A stretch of DNA of 64,000 nucleotides from Bradyrhizobium canariense (GTDB lineage Bacteria > Pseudomonadota > Alphaproteobacteria > Rhizobiales > Xanthobacteraceae), in contig NZ_LT629750.1 of NCBI RefSeq assembly GCF_900105125.1, forward strand, positions 4,987,001 through 5,051,000. The letters run 5' to 3'. The position numbers and the translations under genes are program-made. Below are positions 1 through 8,044 of this stretch, one piece after another (positions within the stretch are counted from its first letter, which is position 1; each line of letters opens with the position of its first letter). Below the pieces are notes generated by a model. That model had not been told where the DNA came from, ran no database searches, and saw nothing but the letters and a program-made list of their open reading frames with translations.

Positions 1-353
1 TCTCAACCGCGCTTGAGGATGGTGAAATCATCACGCAGATCGCCTTCCCGATCCCGGCCAAGGCGGCCTACGCCAAGATGCGCCATCCTGCCTCGCGCTT
101 CGCGCTGACCGGCGTATTCGTCGCCAAGACCAAAGCGGGTGACGTTCGCGTCGCCGCGACCGGTGCTTCGCAAAGCGGCGTCATCCGGGTACCGGCGATC
201 GAGACGGCGCTGAAGGCGAATTGGTCGGCAGGCGCACTCGATAGCGTCAAGATTGCCGCGGACGGAATGCTGAGCGATATCCATGGCTCTTCGGACTATC
301 GCGCCAATCTTATCAAGGTGATGGCGCAGCGTGCGGTGACCGCTGCCGGCTGA
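1..353 (+). CDS. FAD-binding (medium) subunit of a xanthine dehydrogenase / CO dehydrogenase-type enzyme, C-terminal part
   Basis: An open frame enters from the left edge and runs to a TGA at 351-353. The visible ~116 residues (EDGEIITQIAFPIPAK, then YAKMRHPASRFALTGVFVA) match the CO-dehydrogenase flavoprotein C-terminal domain, which follows the FAD-binding domain in medium subunits of molybdenum hydroxylases. The family carries electrons between the FeS subunit and FAD. The N-terminal FAD-binding domain and the partner subunits lie outside the window, so the substrate cannot be named. A strong hairpin follows 25 bases after the stop and probably ends the operon. Confidence 0.75.
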   Translation, partial: STALEDGEIITQIAFPIPAKAAYAKMRHPASRFALTGVFVAKTKAGDVRVAATGASQSGVIRVPAIETALKANWSAGALDSVKIAADGMLSDIHGSSDYRANLIKVMAQRAVTAAG

Positions 354-378
354 TCTTTATCTTCTCCAATCCATGCGA

Positions 379-412
379 GCGGCGCGCAGTGATGCGCGCC
401 GCTTTGCTTTTG
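379..412 (+). terminator. Rho-independent terminator after the molybdenum-hydroxylase subunit
   Basis: A perfect 9-bp GC stem (GCGGCGCGC at 379-387, GCGCGCCGC at 394-402) closes a 6-base loop and is followed by a T-rich stretch. It lies just downstream of the stop at 353 and separates that operon from the CaiB/BaiF gene. Confidence 0.75.
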
Positions 413-583
413 GTCATATTCTCGTCAAAAGACGCTTGCCACGGCTGGCGCAAGGCGAGACAATTTCTCCGAGCGCATGATCCCAAAAGCGCAACCGGTT
501 TTGGCAAAGATCATGCCCAAATAAATAAGCAATGAGTCTGATTCAGCGGATCGGACTCGAGGAACGCGCCATGGAAAAACAAC

Positions 584-1690
584 GTGCTCGATAAACCAGC
601 GTCTCAATCCGCCACCCGCACCTCCGGCCCGCTCGCCGGATATCGCATCGTCGAATTCGCCGGCATCGGGCCCGGTCCCTTCGCCTGCATGATGCTGGCC
701 GACATGGGCGCGGAAGTGGTCACGCTCGATCGCGTCGGCGCCAAAAAGAACCTCAAATCCGTCGCAGGGCGCGGGCGCAAGGTCGTCGAGCTCGATTTGA
801 AAGACGATGCCGCGGTCGCACAGGTGCTTGATCTCCTGGCCAACGCCGACGCGCTGATCGAAGGTTTTCGTCCGGGGGTGATGGAACGTCTCGGTTTCGG
901 GCCTGACGCGGTGCTGGCGCGCAATCCGCGCATGGTCTATGGCCGCATGACCGGCTGGGGCCAGGAAGGTCCCTTGGCGCAGGCGGCCGGCCACGACATC
1001 AACTACATCTCGGTGACCGGCGCGCTCGCTGCGATTGGCGGCAAGGACAAGCCGGTGCCGCCGCTCAATCTGGTCGGCGATTTCGGCGGCGGCGCGCTCT
1101 ATCTCGTGGTCGGCGTGCTCGCCGCGCTGCTGGAAGCGAAAAAATCCGGCAAGGGGCAGGTGGTCGACGCCGCGATGTGCGATGGCGCCGCATCGCTGAT
1201 GTCGATGTTCTTCGACATGGCGGCCGCGGGACGCTGGACCGAAGAGCGCGAAAGCAATTTCCTCGACGGTGGCGCGCATTTCTATGGTGTCTATGAATGT
1301 TCGTGCGGCCACTTCGTCTCGATCGGCTCGATCGAGCCGCAATTCTACGCGCTGCTGCGTGAGCGTGCCGGCCTTTCGGAGGCCGACTTCGATGCCCAGA
1401 TGGACCGCAACGCCTGGCCGGCACTGAAGCAAAAGCTGGTCGAGGTGTTCAAGACCAAGAGCCGCGACGAGTGGTGCTCCATCATGGAAGGCACCGACAT
1501 CTGCTTCGCGCCGGTCCTGACCATGAACGAGGCGCCCAACCATCCGCACATGGCGGCACGCGAGATTTTCGTCACCCGCCACGGCGTGACACAGCCCGCT
1601 CCGGCGCCACGCTTTTCACGCACGCCATCGGTGATAAGAGATGCGGCAAAGGCGGATATTGGCGAACTGACGAGCGAGTGGAAGCGGTGA
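584..1690 (+). CDS. CaiB/BaiF-family protein, alpha-methylacyl-CoA racemase-like
   Basis: This 368-residue protein has the usual length of alpha-methylacyl-CoA racemases, which invert the 2-methyl stereocentre of branched acyl-CoAs before beta-oxidation. The N-terminal block [20 protein letters not shown] is typical of the subgroup. The three catalytic positions known from the mycobacterial enzyme appear conserved: His in AGHDINY, Asp in VGDFGGG and Glu in GSIEPQF. That favours racemase over CoA-transferase activity. The start is a GTG at 584 with GGAA a few bases upstream; an ATG at 571 is out of frame and stops at once. It is a single gene between a terminator and a palindromic repeat. Confidence 0.85.
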   Translation: MLDKPASQSATRTSGPLAGYRIVEFAGIGPGPFACMMLADMGAEVVTLDRVGAKKNLKSVAGRGRKVVELDLKDDAAVAQVLDLLANADALIEGFRPGVMERLGFGPDAVLARNPRMVYGRMTGWGQEGPLAQAAGHDINYISVTGALAAIGGKDKPVPPLNLVGDFGGGALYLVVGVLAALLEAKKSGKGQVVDAAMCDGAASLMSMFFDMAAAGRWTEERESNFLDGGAHFYGVYECSCGHFVSIGSIEPQFYALLRERAGLSEADFDAQMDRNAWPALKQKLVEVFKTKSRDEWCSIMEGTDICFAPVLTMNEAPNHPHMAAREIFVTRHGVTQPAPAPRFSRTPSVIRDAAKADIGELTSEWKR

Positions 1691-1703
1691 GATAGCACCT
1701 CGC

Positions 1704-1792
1704 TGTCATGACCGGGCCTGTCCCGGCCATCTACGTCTTCCTTTGCTCAGCGCTCAAAAACGTGGATGCCCGGCACAAGGCCGGGCATAACG
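1704..1792. repeat. Dispersed palindromic repeat, family A
   Basis: Two GC-rich palindromes (CCGGGCCTGTCCCGG, and GCCCGGCACAAGGCCGGGC) flank a short spacer containing CTACGTC and ACGTGGATG. A near copy lies at 5374-5459. It sits between the convergent racemase gene and hppD and may fold as a bidirectional terminator. Confidence 0.7.
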
Positions 1793-1824
1793 TTGAAATC
1801 TTACAATTGTATTTGGGATTGCGG

Positions 1825-2943
1825 CTACGCCGCGCCCTTCAACGTCAGCACCCCACGGCGAATCTGATCCTCCTCGATCGATTCGAACAGCGCCTTGAAA
1901 TTACCTTCGCCGAACCCATCGTCACCCTTGCGCTGGATGAATTCGAAGAAAATCGGCCCGATGGCGTTGGCGGAAAAAATCTGCAGCAGCACCTTGGTGT
2001 GGCCGCCATCGACCACACCCTCACCGTCGATCAGGATGCCATCGCGCCGGAGCCGCGCAACATCCTCGCCATGCTTGGGCAGCCGCGCATCGATCTTTTC
2101 GAAATAAGTAACCGGCGGTGACGGCATGAACGGCAGGCCGTCGGCGCGTAGCGTCTCCACCGTGCGATAGATATCCTTGGCGCCGCAGGCGATGTGCTGG
2201 ATGCCCTCGCCGCGATAAACATTGAGATATTCCTCGATCTGGCCGGAATCGCCGGCATCCTCGTTGATCGGAATCCGGATCTTGCCGTCGGGGCTGGTCA
2301 GCGCGCGCGAGAACAGGCCGGATGCGCGGCCTTCGATATCGAAGAATCGAATCTGCCGGAAGTTGAACAGTCTTTCGTAGAAACCGGTCCAGACGTCCAT
2401 GCGGCCGCGATGGACGTTGTGGGTGAGGTGATCGAGATAGAACAGCCCTGCGCCCGCGGGCTGCGGATTTTTCGCGCCGAGCCATTCGAACTCGAGGTCA
2501 TAGGCCGAACCCTTGGCGCCGTAGCGATCGACGAAATAAAGCAGACTACCGCCGATGCCCTTGATGGCGGGAACATCGAGCGTCTTTTGCGCTGAAGGGA
2601 TATCGGCAGGTTCCGCACCCAATGACAGCGCCCGCTCGTAAGCCTGCTTGGCATCGACGATGCGAAACGCCATCGAAGGGGCGCACGGACCATGGGCGGA
2701 GACGAAATCAAAACCATGGGTGCCGGGCTCTTCGTTGACGAGGTAATTGATGTCGCCCTGGCGATAGACCGTGATCTTCTTGGTCTTGTGGCGCGCAACC
2801 GGCAGATATCCCATCAGCTTGAACAGCGCGTGCAACTCCTGGGGCTTCGGATGCGCATATTCGACGAACTCGAAGCCGTCGGTGCCCATCGGGTTGTCAG
2901 CGCTGATCGTGGCAGCCGGCACGTCGTGAGGGAACGGACCCAT
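1825..2943 (-). CDS. hppD: 4-hydroxyphenylpyruvate dioxygenase
   Basis: The enzyme converts 4-hydroxyphenylpyruvate, from tyrosine transamination, to homogentisate using Fe(II) and O2. The protein is 372 residues with two vicinal-oxygen-chelate domains, the usual bacterial size. Iron ligands by family alignment are H172 (DHLTHNV), H250 (GEGIQHIAC) and E334 (IFFEFIQRKG). The conserved C-terminal block GFGEGNFKALFESIE is present. The frame is open to 3030, but ATG 2943 is chosen because GGGAG lies ~10 bases upstream and the extra N-terminus has no family support. It is transcribed away from an Lrp-type regulator and feeds the hmgA-fahA operon on the same strand. Confidence 0.97.
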   Translation of the reverse strand: MGPFPHDVPAATISADNPMGTDGFEFVEYAHPKPQELHALFKLMGYLPVARHKTKKITVYRQGDINYLVNEEPGTHGFDFVSAHGPCAPSMAFRIVDAKQAYERALSLGAEPADIPSAQKTLDVPAIKGIGGSLLYFVDRYGAKGSAYDLEFEWLGAKNPQPAGAGLFYLDHLTHNVHRGRMDVWTGFYERLFNFRQIRFFDIEGRASGLFSRALTSPDGKIRIPINEDAGDSGQIEEYLNVYRGEGIQHIACGAKDIYRTVETLRADGLPFMPSPPVTYFEKIDARLPKHGEDVARLRRDGILIDGEGVVDGGHTKVLLQIFSANAIGPIFFEFIQRKGDDGFGEGNFKALFESIEEDQIRRGVLTLKGAA

Positions 2944-3027
2944 GGCAGATCTCCCGATTTTGCTTGATGGAGTTTCCGTCACATGGGCTGCAAAGTGCAT
3001 GCAAAAGATCGTGAATAAAGCTAAGGT

Positions 3028-3046
3028 CATGCACGATTTGTGTATG
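3028..3046. promoter_or_regulatory. Candidate Lrp/AsnC operator between hppD and its regulator
   Basis: CATGCAC and GTGTATG form an imperfect inverted repeat (one mismatch) around an AT-rich GATTT centre, which resembles Lrp-family boxes. A related GTGCAT occurs at 2995-3000. The site lies between the divergent hppD and Lrp-type genes and overlaps a possible GTG start at 3040, which favours the ATG at 3064 as the regulator's start. Binding is inferred. Confidence 0.4.
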
Positions 3047-3063
3047 AAACAGGTATTTTACGC

Positions 3064-3531
3064 ATGATATCGGTTGACGCCTTCGATCTCAAAATATTGA
3101 GCGCGCTGCAGGACGACGGCCGCCTGACCAATCAGCAATTGGCCGATCTCGTCGGCCTGTCGGCATCACAATGCTCGCGGCGGCGCATGCGGCTGGAAGA
3201 AGAAAAAGTGATCTCGGGCTATCACGCCGATCTCGCGGGCGAAGCGCTCGGCTTCAACCTGATCGCCTTCATTCATATTACGCTCGCGACCCACTCGCCC
3301 GACAACGCCAAGCGGTTTCGCGCGCTGGTCAACCGCGTCGACGATATCCAGGAAGCCTACTCGCTCACGGGTGATGCCGATTATCTCTTGAAGGCGGTGT
3401 TGCGCGACCTCAAAAGCCTGTCCGATATCGTCAACAATGTGCTGATGCCGCACCAGAGCGTGGCACATGTGCGTTCGTCGATCGTGCTCGATCGCTTGAA
3501 GGAAAGCGCGAAGCTCCCCTTAAAGAGTTGA
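3064..3531 (+). CDS. Lrp/AsnC-family transcriptional regulator, probable regulator of hppD
   Basis: The protein (155 residues from ATG 3064; a GTG at 3040 would add eight) has an N-terminal winged-helix domain, AFDLKILSALQDDGRLTNQQ then LADLVGLSASQCSRRRMRLE. A C-terminal RAM ligand-binding domain follows (IAFIHITLATHS, then EAYSLTGDADYLLKAVL). The family binds amino acids and acts as dimers or octamers. Divergent placement next to hppD suggests control of tyrosine catabolism, as seen for HpdR/HppR-type regulators in other proteobacteria; this role is inferred from position. Confidence 0.9.
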   Translation: MISVDAFDLKILSALQDDGRLTNQQLADLVGLSASQCSRRRMRLEEEKVISGYHADLAGEALGFNLIAFIHITLATHSPDNAKRFRALVNRVDDIQEAYSLTGDADYLLKAVLRDLKSLSDIVNNVLMPHQSVAHVRSSIVLDRLKESAKLPLKS

Positions 3532-3622
3532 GGTAGCGTGTCCCGAATCGAGGGAAATACGGCATTCGTTTTCCCACCTCAATTTGCGATGATCCGTTTC
3601 GACCTGACGGGACGCGACGACC

Positions 3623-3934
3623 ATGGCGCTGCAACTGCGACCGAACTGCGAATATTGCGACAAGGACCTGCCGCCGAATTCGATGGATGCGCGGATCTGC
3701 TCCTACGAATGCACGTTCTGTGCAGATTGCGTCGAGAACAAGCTGCACAATGTGTGCCCGAACTGCGGCGGCGGTTTTACGCCGCGACCGATCCGGCCGG
3801 CCACACAATGGCGGCCCGGCGTGTGCACCGAAGCGCATCCGCCGTCGAGCAAGCGCGTACAGCTCAAATATAGTTCCGATGAATTGGCGGAGCATTCGGC
3901 TCGAATCCGGAAGATTCCGCCGAACGAACGGTGA
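3623..3934 (+). CDS. DUF1272 cysteine-rich protein
   Basis: A 103-residue protein opens MALQLRPNCEYCDKDLPP and carries paired Cys motifs CEYC, CSYECTFC, ADCVENK and CPNC, the DUF1272 signature, probably a small zinc-binding fold. The C-terminal ~45 residues are polar and unrecognised. It stands alone between the Lrp regulator and a palindromic repeat on the same strand. DUF1272 has no established function. Confidence 0.85.
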   Translation: MALQLRPNCEYCDKDLPPNSMDARICSYECTFCADCVENKLHNVCPNCGGGFTPRPIRPATQWRPGVCTEAHPPSSKRVQLKYSSDELAEHSARIRKIPPNER

Positions 3935-3950
3935 CGAATTGCCACCGACG

Positions 3951-4072
3951 TCATTGCGAGGAATACAACGACGAAGCAATCCGGTCCTCCGTCATTCCGG
4001 GATGGTCCGAAGGACCAGACCCGGAATCTCGAGATTCCGGGTTCGATGCTTTGCATCGCCCCGGAATGACGG
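3951..4072. repeat. Dispersed palindromic repeat, family B
   Basis: The element combines a TCATTGCGAG/CGAAGCAATCC unit with a longer palindrome running from GTCATTCCGGG to CCCCGGAATGACGG through inner arms CCGGAATCTC and GAGATTCCGG. Relatives occur at 10318-10416, 39456-39554 and 44971-45100. It abuts the 3' end of fahA. Confidence 0.75.
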
Positions 4073-4075
4073 AAA

Positions 4076-5347
4076 TCAGCTCGCCGGCAGAATCGAGCCT
4101 TCGACTTCACCAAAACCGACGCGGTAGCCGTCGCCCTGGCACCAGCCGCGCATGACAAGCGAGTCGCCGTCTTCGAGGAACGTCCGCTTGCGGCCCTCGG
4201 GCAACTCCAGCGGCTCGGTGCCGTTCCAGCTGATTTCGAGAAGGCTGCCGCGCTGATGCTTCTCGGGGCCGCTGATCGTGCCACTCCCTAAGAGATCGCC
4301 GATATTCATGGCGCAGCCGGACGACGCGTGGTGAACCAGTTGCTGCACCGACGACCAGTACATGTATTTGAAATTGGTGCGGCAGATCCGCATCGCCTCG
4401 TTCATCTGCGCCGCGCGCAGGCCGACATCGAGTTGCATGTCGTAATTGTTCGGCTGCGCTTGCTTTAAATACGATAGCGGCGTCGGGTTTTGCTCGGGCC
4501 CATGCACCCGGAATGGCTCAAGCGCCTCGCGCGTCACGATCCACGGGCTGATCGACGTGGCGAACGCCTTGGCCTGGAACGGTCCGAGCGGCACATATTC
4601 CCACTGCTGGATATCGCGCGCGCTCCAATCGTTCAGAAGCACAAAGCCGAAGATCATCTCTTCGGCCTGCTTTTCGCTCAGCATCTCGCCCATTCGCGAG
4701 GGTTGCCCGACCACGACACCCATTTCGAGTTCGAAGTCGAGCCGCTTGCAGGCCCCGAAACTCGGCAACTCCACATTCGGCGGCTTCAATTGGCCGCGCG
4801 GCCGGCGCACCTGGGTGCCACTGACCACGACGGTCGAAGCCCGCCCATTGTAGCCGATCGGCATGTGCAGCCAGTTCGGCTGCAACGCGTTATCCTTGCC
4901 GCGGAACATGACGCCGACATTGGTGGCGTGCTCCTTCGACGAATAGAAATCGGTGTAGCCGGCGACCGTGATCGGCAGATGCAGCTTTGCATCCGCCATC
5001 GGCACCAACGCACGCCGGCGAAGCTTCTCATTGTCGCGCAGTTCCGGATAATCGTGGCGCAATAACTCGCCGATCCGCGCCCGCGTGTTCGACCACACCT
5101 TCGGGCCCAGCGCCATGAACGGATTCAGCGTGGGCGCTGCGAACACCCCCGGTTCGACAACATCGATCCGGCAATCCTGCGCAAGTTGCCAGAGATCGAG
5201 CACGTAATCGCCGATCGCGACGCCGACACGTGGGGCGAGGCCGTCTTTTGATGAAAAAACGCCGTACGGCAGATTCTGGATCGGAAAATCAGACGCCGGA
5301 TCGACCGATATGAAGGAACGAAGTTTGGGGTCGTTGGGATGGGGCAA
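4076..5347 (-). CDS. fahA: Fumarylacetoacetase
   Basis: It hydrolyses fumarylacetoacetate to fumarate and acetoacetate, the last step of the homogentisate pathway. The 423-residue protein has the usual length and both FAH domains. Residues matching the mouse metal and catalytic set are D133 and H140 (TDFYSSKEHATNVG), E206 and E208 (LDFELEMGVVVG) and D240 (NDWSARDIQQWEY). The block PIGYNGRASTVVVSGTQVRR is diagnostic. It is the last gene of the minus-strand operon, 137 bases after hmgA; that gap holds a palindromic repeat. Confidence 0.97.
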   Translation of the reverse strand: MPHPNDPKLRSFISVDPASDFPIQNLPYGVFSSKDGLAPRVGVAIGDYVLDLWQLAQDCRIDVVEPGVFAAPTLNPFMALGPKVWSNTRARIGELLRHDYPELRDNEKLRRRALVPMADAKLHLPITVAGYTDFYSSKEHATNVGVMFRGKDNALQPNWLHMPIGYNGRASTVVVSGTQVRRPRGQLKPPNVELPSFGACKRLDFELEMGVVVGQPSRMGEMLSEKQAEEMIFGFVLLNDWSARDIQQWEYVPLGPFQAKAFATSISPWIVTREALEPFRVHGPEQNPTPLSYLKQAQPNNYDMQLDVGLRAAQMNEAMRICRTNFKYMYWSSVQQLVHHASSGCAMNIGDLLGSGTISGPEKHQRGSLLEISWNGTEPLELPEGRKRTFLEDGDSLVMRGWCQGDGYRVGFGEVEGSILPAS

Positions 5348-5373
5348 GATAATTCTCCAATCAAACCATCGCC

Positions 5374-5459
5374 ATGGCCGGGCCTGACCCGGCCATCCAC
5401 GACTTCGCTTTCAGGCAACAACAAGACGTGGATGCCCGGGACAAGCCCGGGCATGACGG
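5374..5459. repeat. Dispersed palindromic repeat, family A, between hmgA and fahA
   Basis: A near copy of the element at 1704-1792: GGCCGGGCCTGACCCGGCC, a spacer with ACGTGGATG, and GCCCGGGACAAGCCCGGGC. Inside an operon it could stabilise or attenuate the mRNA between hmgA and fahA; that is inference. Confidence 0.7.
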
Positions 5460-5484
5460 AAGGAAGATGACGACGGCGCTGACC

Positions 5485-6831
5485 TCACGGCCTGTTCGGA
5501 TCGAAACGCTTCTCCAATCCCTTCCAGCAATCCGCATAATCATCCTGCAGGGTCGACGATCGCGCGGCATGCGCGGTGACGCGTTGCGGATATCGCGTCT
5601 CGAACATGAAGGCCATCGTGCCCGTCAGCTTGACCGGCTTCAATTCGCCATTGCTGGCGTGATCGAACGCCTGGCGATCCGGGCCGTGCGGCAACATGCA
5701 ATTGTGCAAGGAAATGCCGCCGGGCGTGAAGCCCTGCGGCTTGGCGTCGTAGACGCCGTAGATCAGCCCCATGAACTCCGACATGATGTTCATGTGATAC
5801 CAGGGCGGACGGAAGGTGTTTTCGGCCACCGCCCAGCGCTCGGGGAAAATCACGAAATCAATGTTAGCAGTGCCCGCGGTCTCCGATGGCGAGGTCAGCA
5901 CGGTGAAGATCGACGGATCGGGATGGTCGAAGCCGATCGCGCCGACCGGCGAGAAAGTGCGAAGATCGTATTTGTACGGCGCGTAGTTGCCATGCCACGC
6001 CACCACGTCGATCGGCGAATGCGGCAATTCGGTCGCAAACAGCGAACCGCCCCATTTCACGAACAGCTCGGTTGGGGTGTCCTTGTCTTCATAGGCCGCG
6101 ACGGGGGTGAGAAAGTCGCGCGAGTTGGCTAGGCAATTGGCGCCGATCGGGCCGCGCTCCGGCAACGTGAGCGCGCCGCCATAGTTCTCGCAGCAATAGC
6201 CGCGCGCGGGACCGGACGGAATCTCGACGCGGAATTTCACGCCGCGCGGGATCACCACGATCTCGCCGGGCTCGGCGTCGATGCGGCCGAACTCGGTGAC
6301 GAAACGCAAATCTCCCTGCTGCAGCACGAACATCATCTCGCCATCGGCATTGTAGAAATGCTGATCGACCATCGATTTGGTGATGAGGTAGACATGCGCG
6401 GCCATGCCGGCCTGGGTGTTGACGTCGCCTGCCGTGGTCATGGTCTGCACACCCTGCAGGAACGTCATCTCCTGCTTCGGGATCGGCGCCGGATCCCAGC
6501 GCAATTGCGCGATCGGCATCTCGATTTCATGGCACGGCGCGGTGCGCCACAATCCCGCATCGACCTTGGTGAAGCGCCCGGAATGTTTCACCGAGGGGCG
6601 GATGCGATAGAGCCACGAGCGCTCGTTGGCGCCGCGCGGCGCGGTGAATGGCGAACCCGAGAGCTGCTCGGCGTAGAGCCCATAGGCGCAGCGCTGCGGC
6701 GAATTGCGCCCGATCGGCAGCGCGCCGGGCAGCGCCTCGGTTTCAAAGCTGTTGCCGAAGCCGGACATATAGCCCGGCGTGATATTGACCGAGCTGCGAT
6801 TGATGGTGTCGGGCGAGGTATTGATATTCAT
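5485..6831 (-). CDS. hmgA: Homogentisate 1,2-dioxygenase
   Basis: It cleaves the homogentisate ring to maleylacetoacetate with Fe(II) and O2. The protein is 448 residues. Metal ligands by alignment to the human enzyme are H346 and E352 ([14 protein letters not shown]) and H382 (CMLPHGPD); H303 (FDHPDPS) matches the catalytic base. The start ATG at 6831 is preceded by a near-perfect AAGGAGG lying inside the last codons of the upstream MBL-fold gene, whose stop is two bases before the ATG. The two genes are therefore translationally coupled. Confidence 0.98.
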   Translation of the reverse strand: MNINTSPDTINRSSVNITPGYMSGFGNSFETEALPGALPIGRNSPQRCAYGLYAEQLSGSPFTAPRGANERSWLYRIRPSVKHSGRFTKVDAGLWRTAPCHEIEMPIAQLRWDPAPIPKQEMTFLQGVQTMTTAGDVNTQAGMAAHVYLITKSMVDQHFYNADGEMMFVLQQGDLRFVTEFGRIDAEPGEIVVIPRGVKFRVEIPSGPARGYCCENYGGALTLPERGPIGANCLANSRDFLTPVAAYEDKDTPTELFVKWGGSLFATELPHSPIDVVAWHGNYAPYKYDLRTFSPVGAIGFDHPDPSIFTVLTSPSETAGTANIDFVIFPERWAVAENTFRPPWYHMNIMSEFMGLIYGVYDAKPQGFTPGGISLHNCMLPHGPDRQAFDHASNGELKPVKLTGTMAFMFETRYPQRVTAHAARSSTLQDDYADCWKGLEKRFDPNRP

Positions 6832-6833
6832 GA

Positions 6834-7787
6834 TTATCCTCCTTGCAGGCTGGCCCACATTTCCTGATCACGCTTGTCGGTCCAGATCACGGGATCGTCG
6901 ATCCCTGACGCCTCGTCGAACGCGCGCGAGACGTTGAACGGCAGGCAGTGTTCGTAGATCGCAAAGCTCGAAAATTTCGGATCCATCACCTCGCGCGCCG
7001 CCGCCATCGTCTCCTTGAGATTGCGGCCCTTGGCGACAGCCGTTTCCGCCGCGCCATAGAGCGTGGCGACGAAATCGCGCGTCATTGCGATGGCTTCGCG
7101 ACCGGTGGCGACACCCCTGAGCGCATCGCCACGTCCCGGTGCGATCGCCTTGGGATTGAAGGCGCGGATCTCGTTCAGCGTCGCCGGCCATTCGCGCAAA
7201 TGCGCGTCGCCGCAATAACAGGCCGAATGATATTCAATCAGGTCGCCGGAAAACATCACCTCGGCGTCCGGCACCCATGCCACGATATCGCCCGAGGTGT
7301 GCCCCGCGCCGAGCTGCATCAGCCGCACTTCGCGCTTGCCCAGATAAATCGACATCTCGCCTTCGAAGGTCAGCGTCGGCCAGGTCAGGCCCGGAATGCT
7401 TTGCGCATCCTGGAACAGGCGCGGAAAGCGGCCATACTCCGAATCCCAATCCTGCTGGCCGCGCTCCTCGACCAGCCGATAGGTTTCCTGCGAGGCGATG
7501 ATGCCCTGCGCCTTGTAGGCGGAGGCGCCGAGCACGCGCACGGCATGATAGTGCGATAGCACCACATACTTGATTGGCTTGTCGGTGACGGTACGCACCC
7601 GCTCGATCACCTTATGCGCCATCGCCGGGGTTGCCTGGGCGTCGAACACCAGGCAGCCATCGTCGCCGACGATGACAGCGGAGTTCGGATCACCTTCGGC
7701 GGTGAAGGCATAGAGATCGGTGCCGATCTCGGAGAAGGTGATTTTCTTTTCCGCCAGATCCGTGGTGGACGCGAAACCCTTGGCCAT
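6834..7787 (-). CDS. MBL-fold hydrolase-like protein with an altered metal site
   Basis: A 317-residue metallo-beta-lactamase-fold protein. The first metal motif, normally HxHxDH, reads H79-Y-H81-A-V83-R84, so the Asp and second His of metal site 2 are replaced. Later ligands look intact: His in [12 protein letters not shown] and Asp in [10 protein letters not shown]. It may bind one metal or have a changed activity. It sits inside the homogentisate operon, 21 bases after the DUF2783 gene and coupled to hmgA, so a role in aromatic catabolism (thioester or lactone hydrolysis, or a detoxifying step) is likely, but its substrate is unknown. Confidence 0.85.
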   Translation of the reverse strand: MAKGFASTTDLAEKKITFSEIGTDLYAFTAEGDPNSAVIVGDDGCLVFDAQATPAMAHKVIERVRTVTDKPIKYVVLSHYHAVRVLGASAYKAQGIIASQETYRLVEERGQQDWDSEYGRFPRLFQDAQSIPGLTWPTLTFEGEMSIYLGKREVRLMQLGAGHTSGDIVAWVPDAEVMFSGDLIEYHSACYCGDAHLREWPATLNEIRAFNPKAIAPGRGDALRGVATGREAIAMTRDFVATLYGAAETAVAKGRNLKETMAAAREVMDPKFSSFAIYEHCLPFNVSRAFDEASGIDDPVIWTDKRDQEMWASLQGG

Positions 7788-7808
7788 CGATTCAATTCCC
7801 TTTTACGT

Positions 7809-8033
7809 CTATTGTTGTTGCTGCTGTTGCTGGTCGTCCGCCACCATTCGCCGTTTCGCCAGCGCAATTGCTTCGCGCAACACGGCGAGATCGCCGATAT
7901 GGTTGGCGAGAATCAGAACCAGCGCCGCGTCGAGATCGGCGCTTTGCGCGTCGCTTAATCCGCGATGCGCCTCGACGATGGCGCGGAAGGCGTCATCCGG
8001 CTTGGTAAAATTCGAGTCCGTCGACAGTGCCAT
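7809..8033 (-). CDS. DUF2783 small protein with a C-terminal poly-glutamine tail
   Basis: A 74-residue, mostly helical protein (core LSTDSNFTKPDDAFRAIVEA and LSDAQSADLDAALVLILANH) matching DUF2783, a small family I recall beside homogentisate genes in this bacterial group. It ends in a run of seven Gln encoded by mixed CAA/CAG codons directly before the stop. It lies 11 bases after the flavin monooxygenase and 21 before the MBL-fold gene, so it belongs to the operon. No function is established; an accessory subunit or chaperone is possible. Confidence 0.8.
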   Translation of the reverse strand: MALSTDSNFTKPDDAFRAIVEAHRGLSDAQSADLDAALVLILANHIGDLAVLREAIALAKRRMVADDQQQQQQQ

Positions 8034-8044
8034 GATCGCTGCCT

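Noticed and set aside
2944..3030. N-terminal extension of hppD
   Set aside because: Alternative upstream starts would add residues absent in the family and cover the presumed operator region; the ATG at 2943 has a good Shine-Dalgarno.
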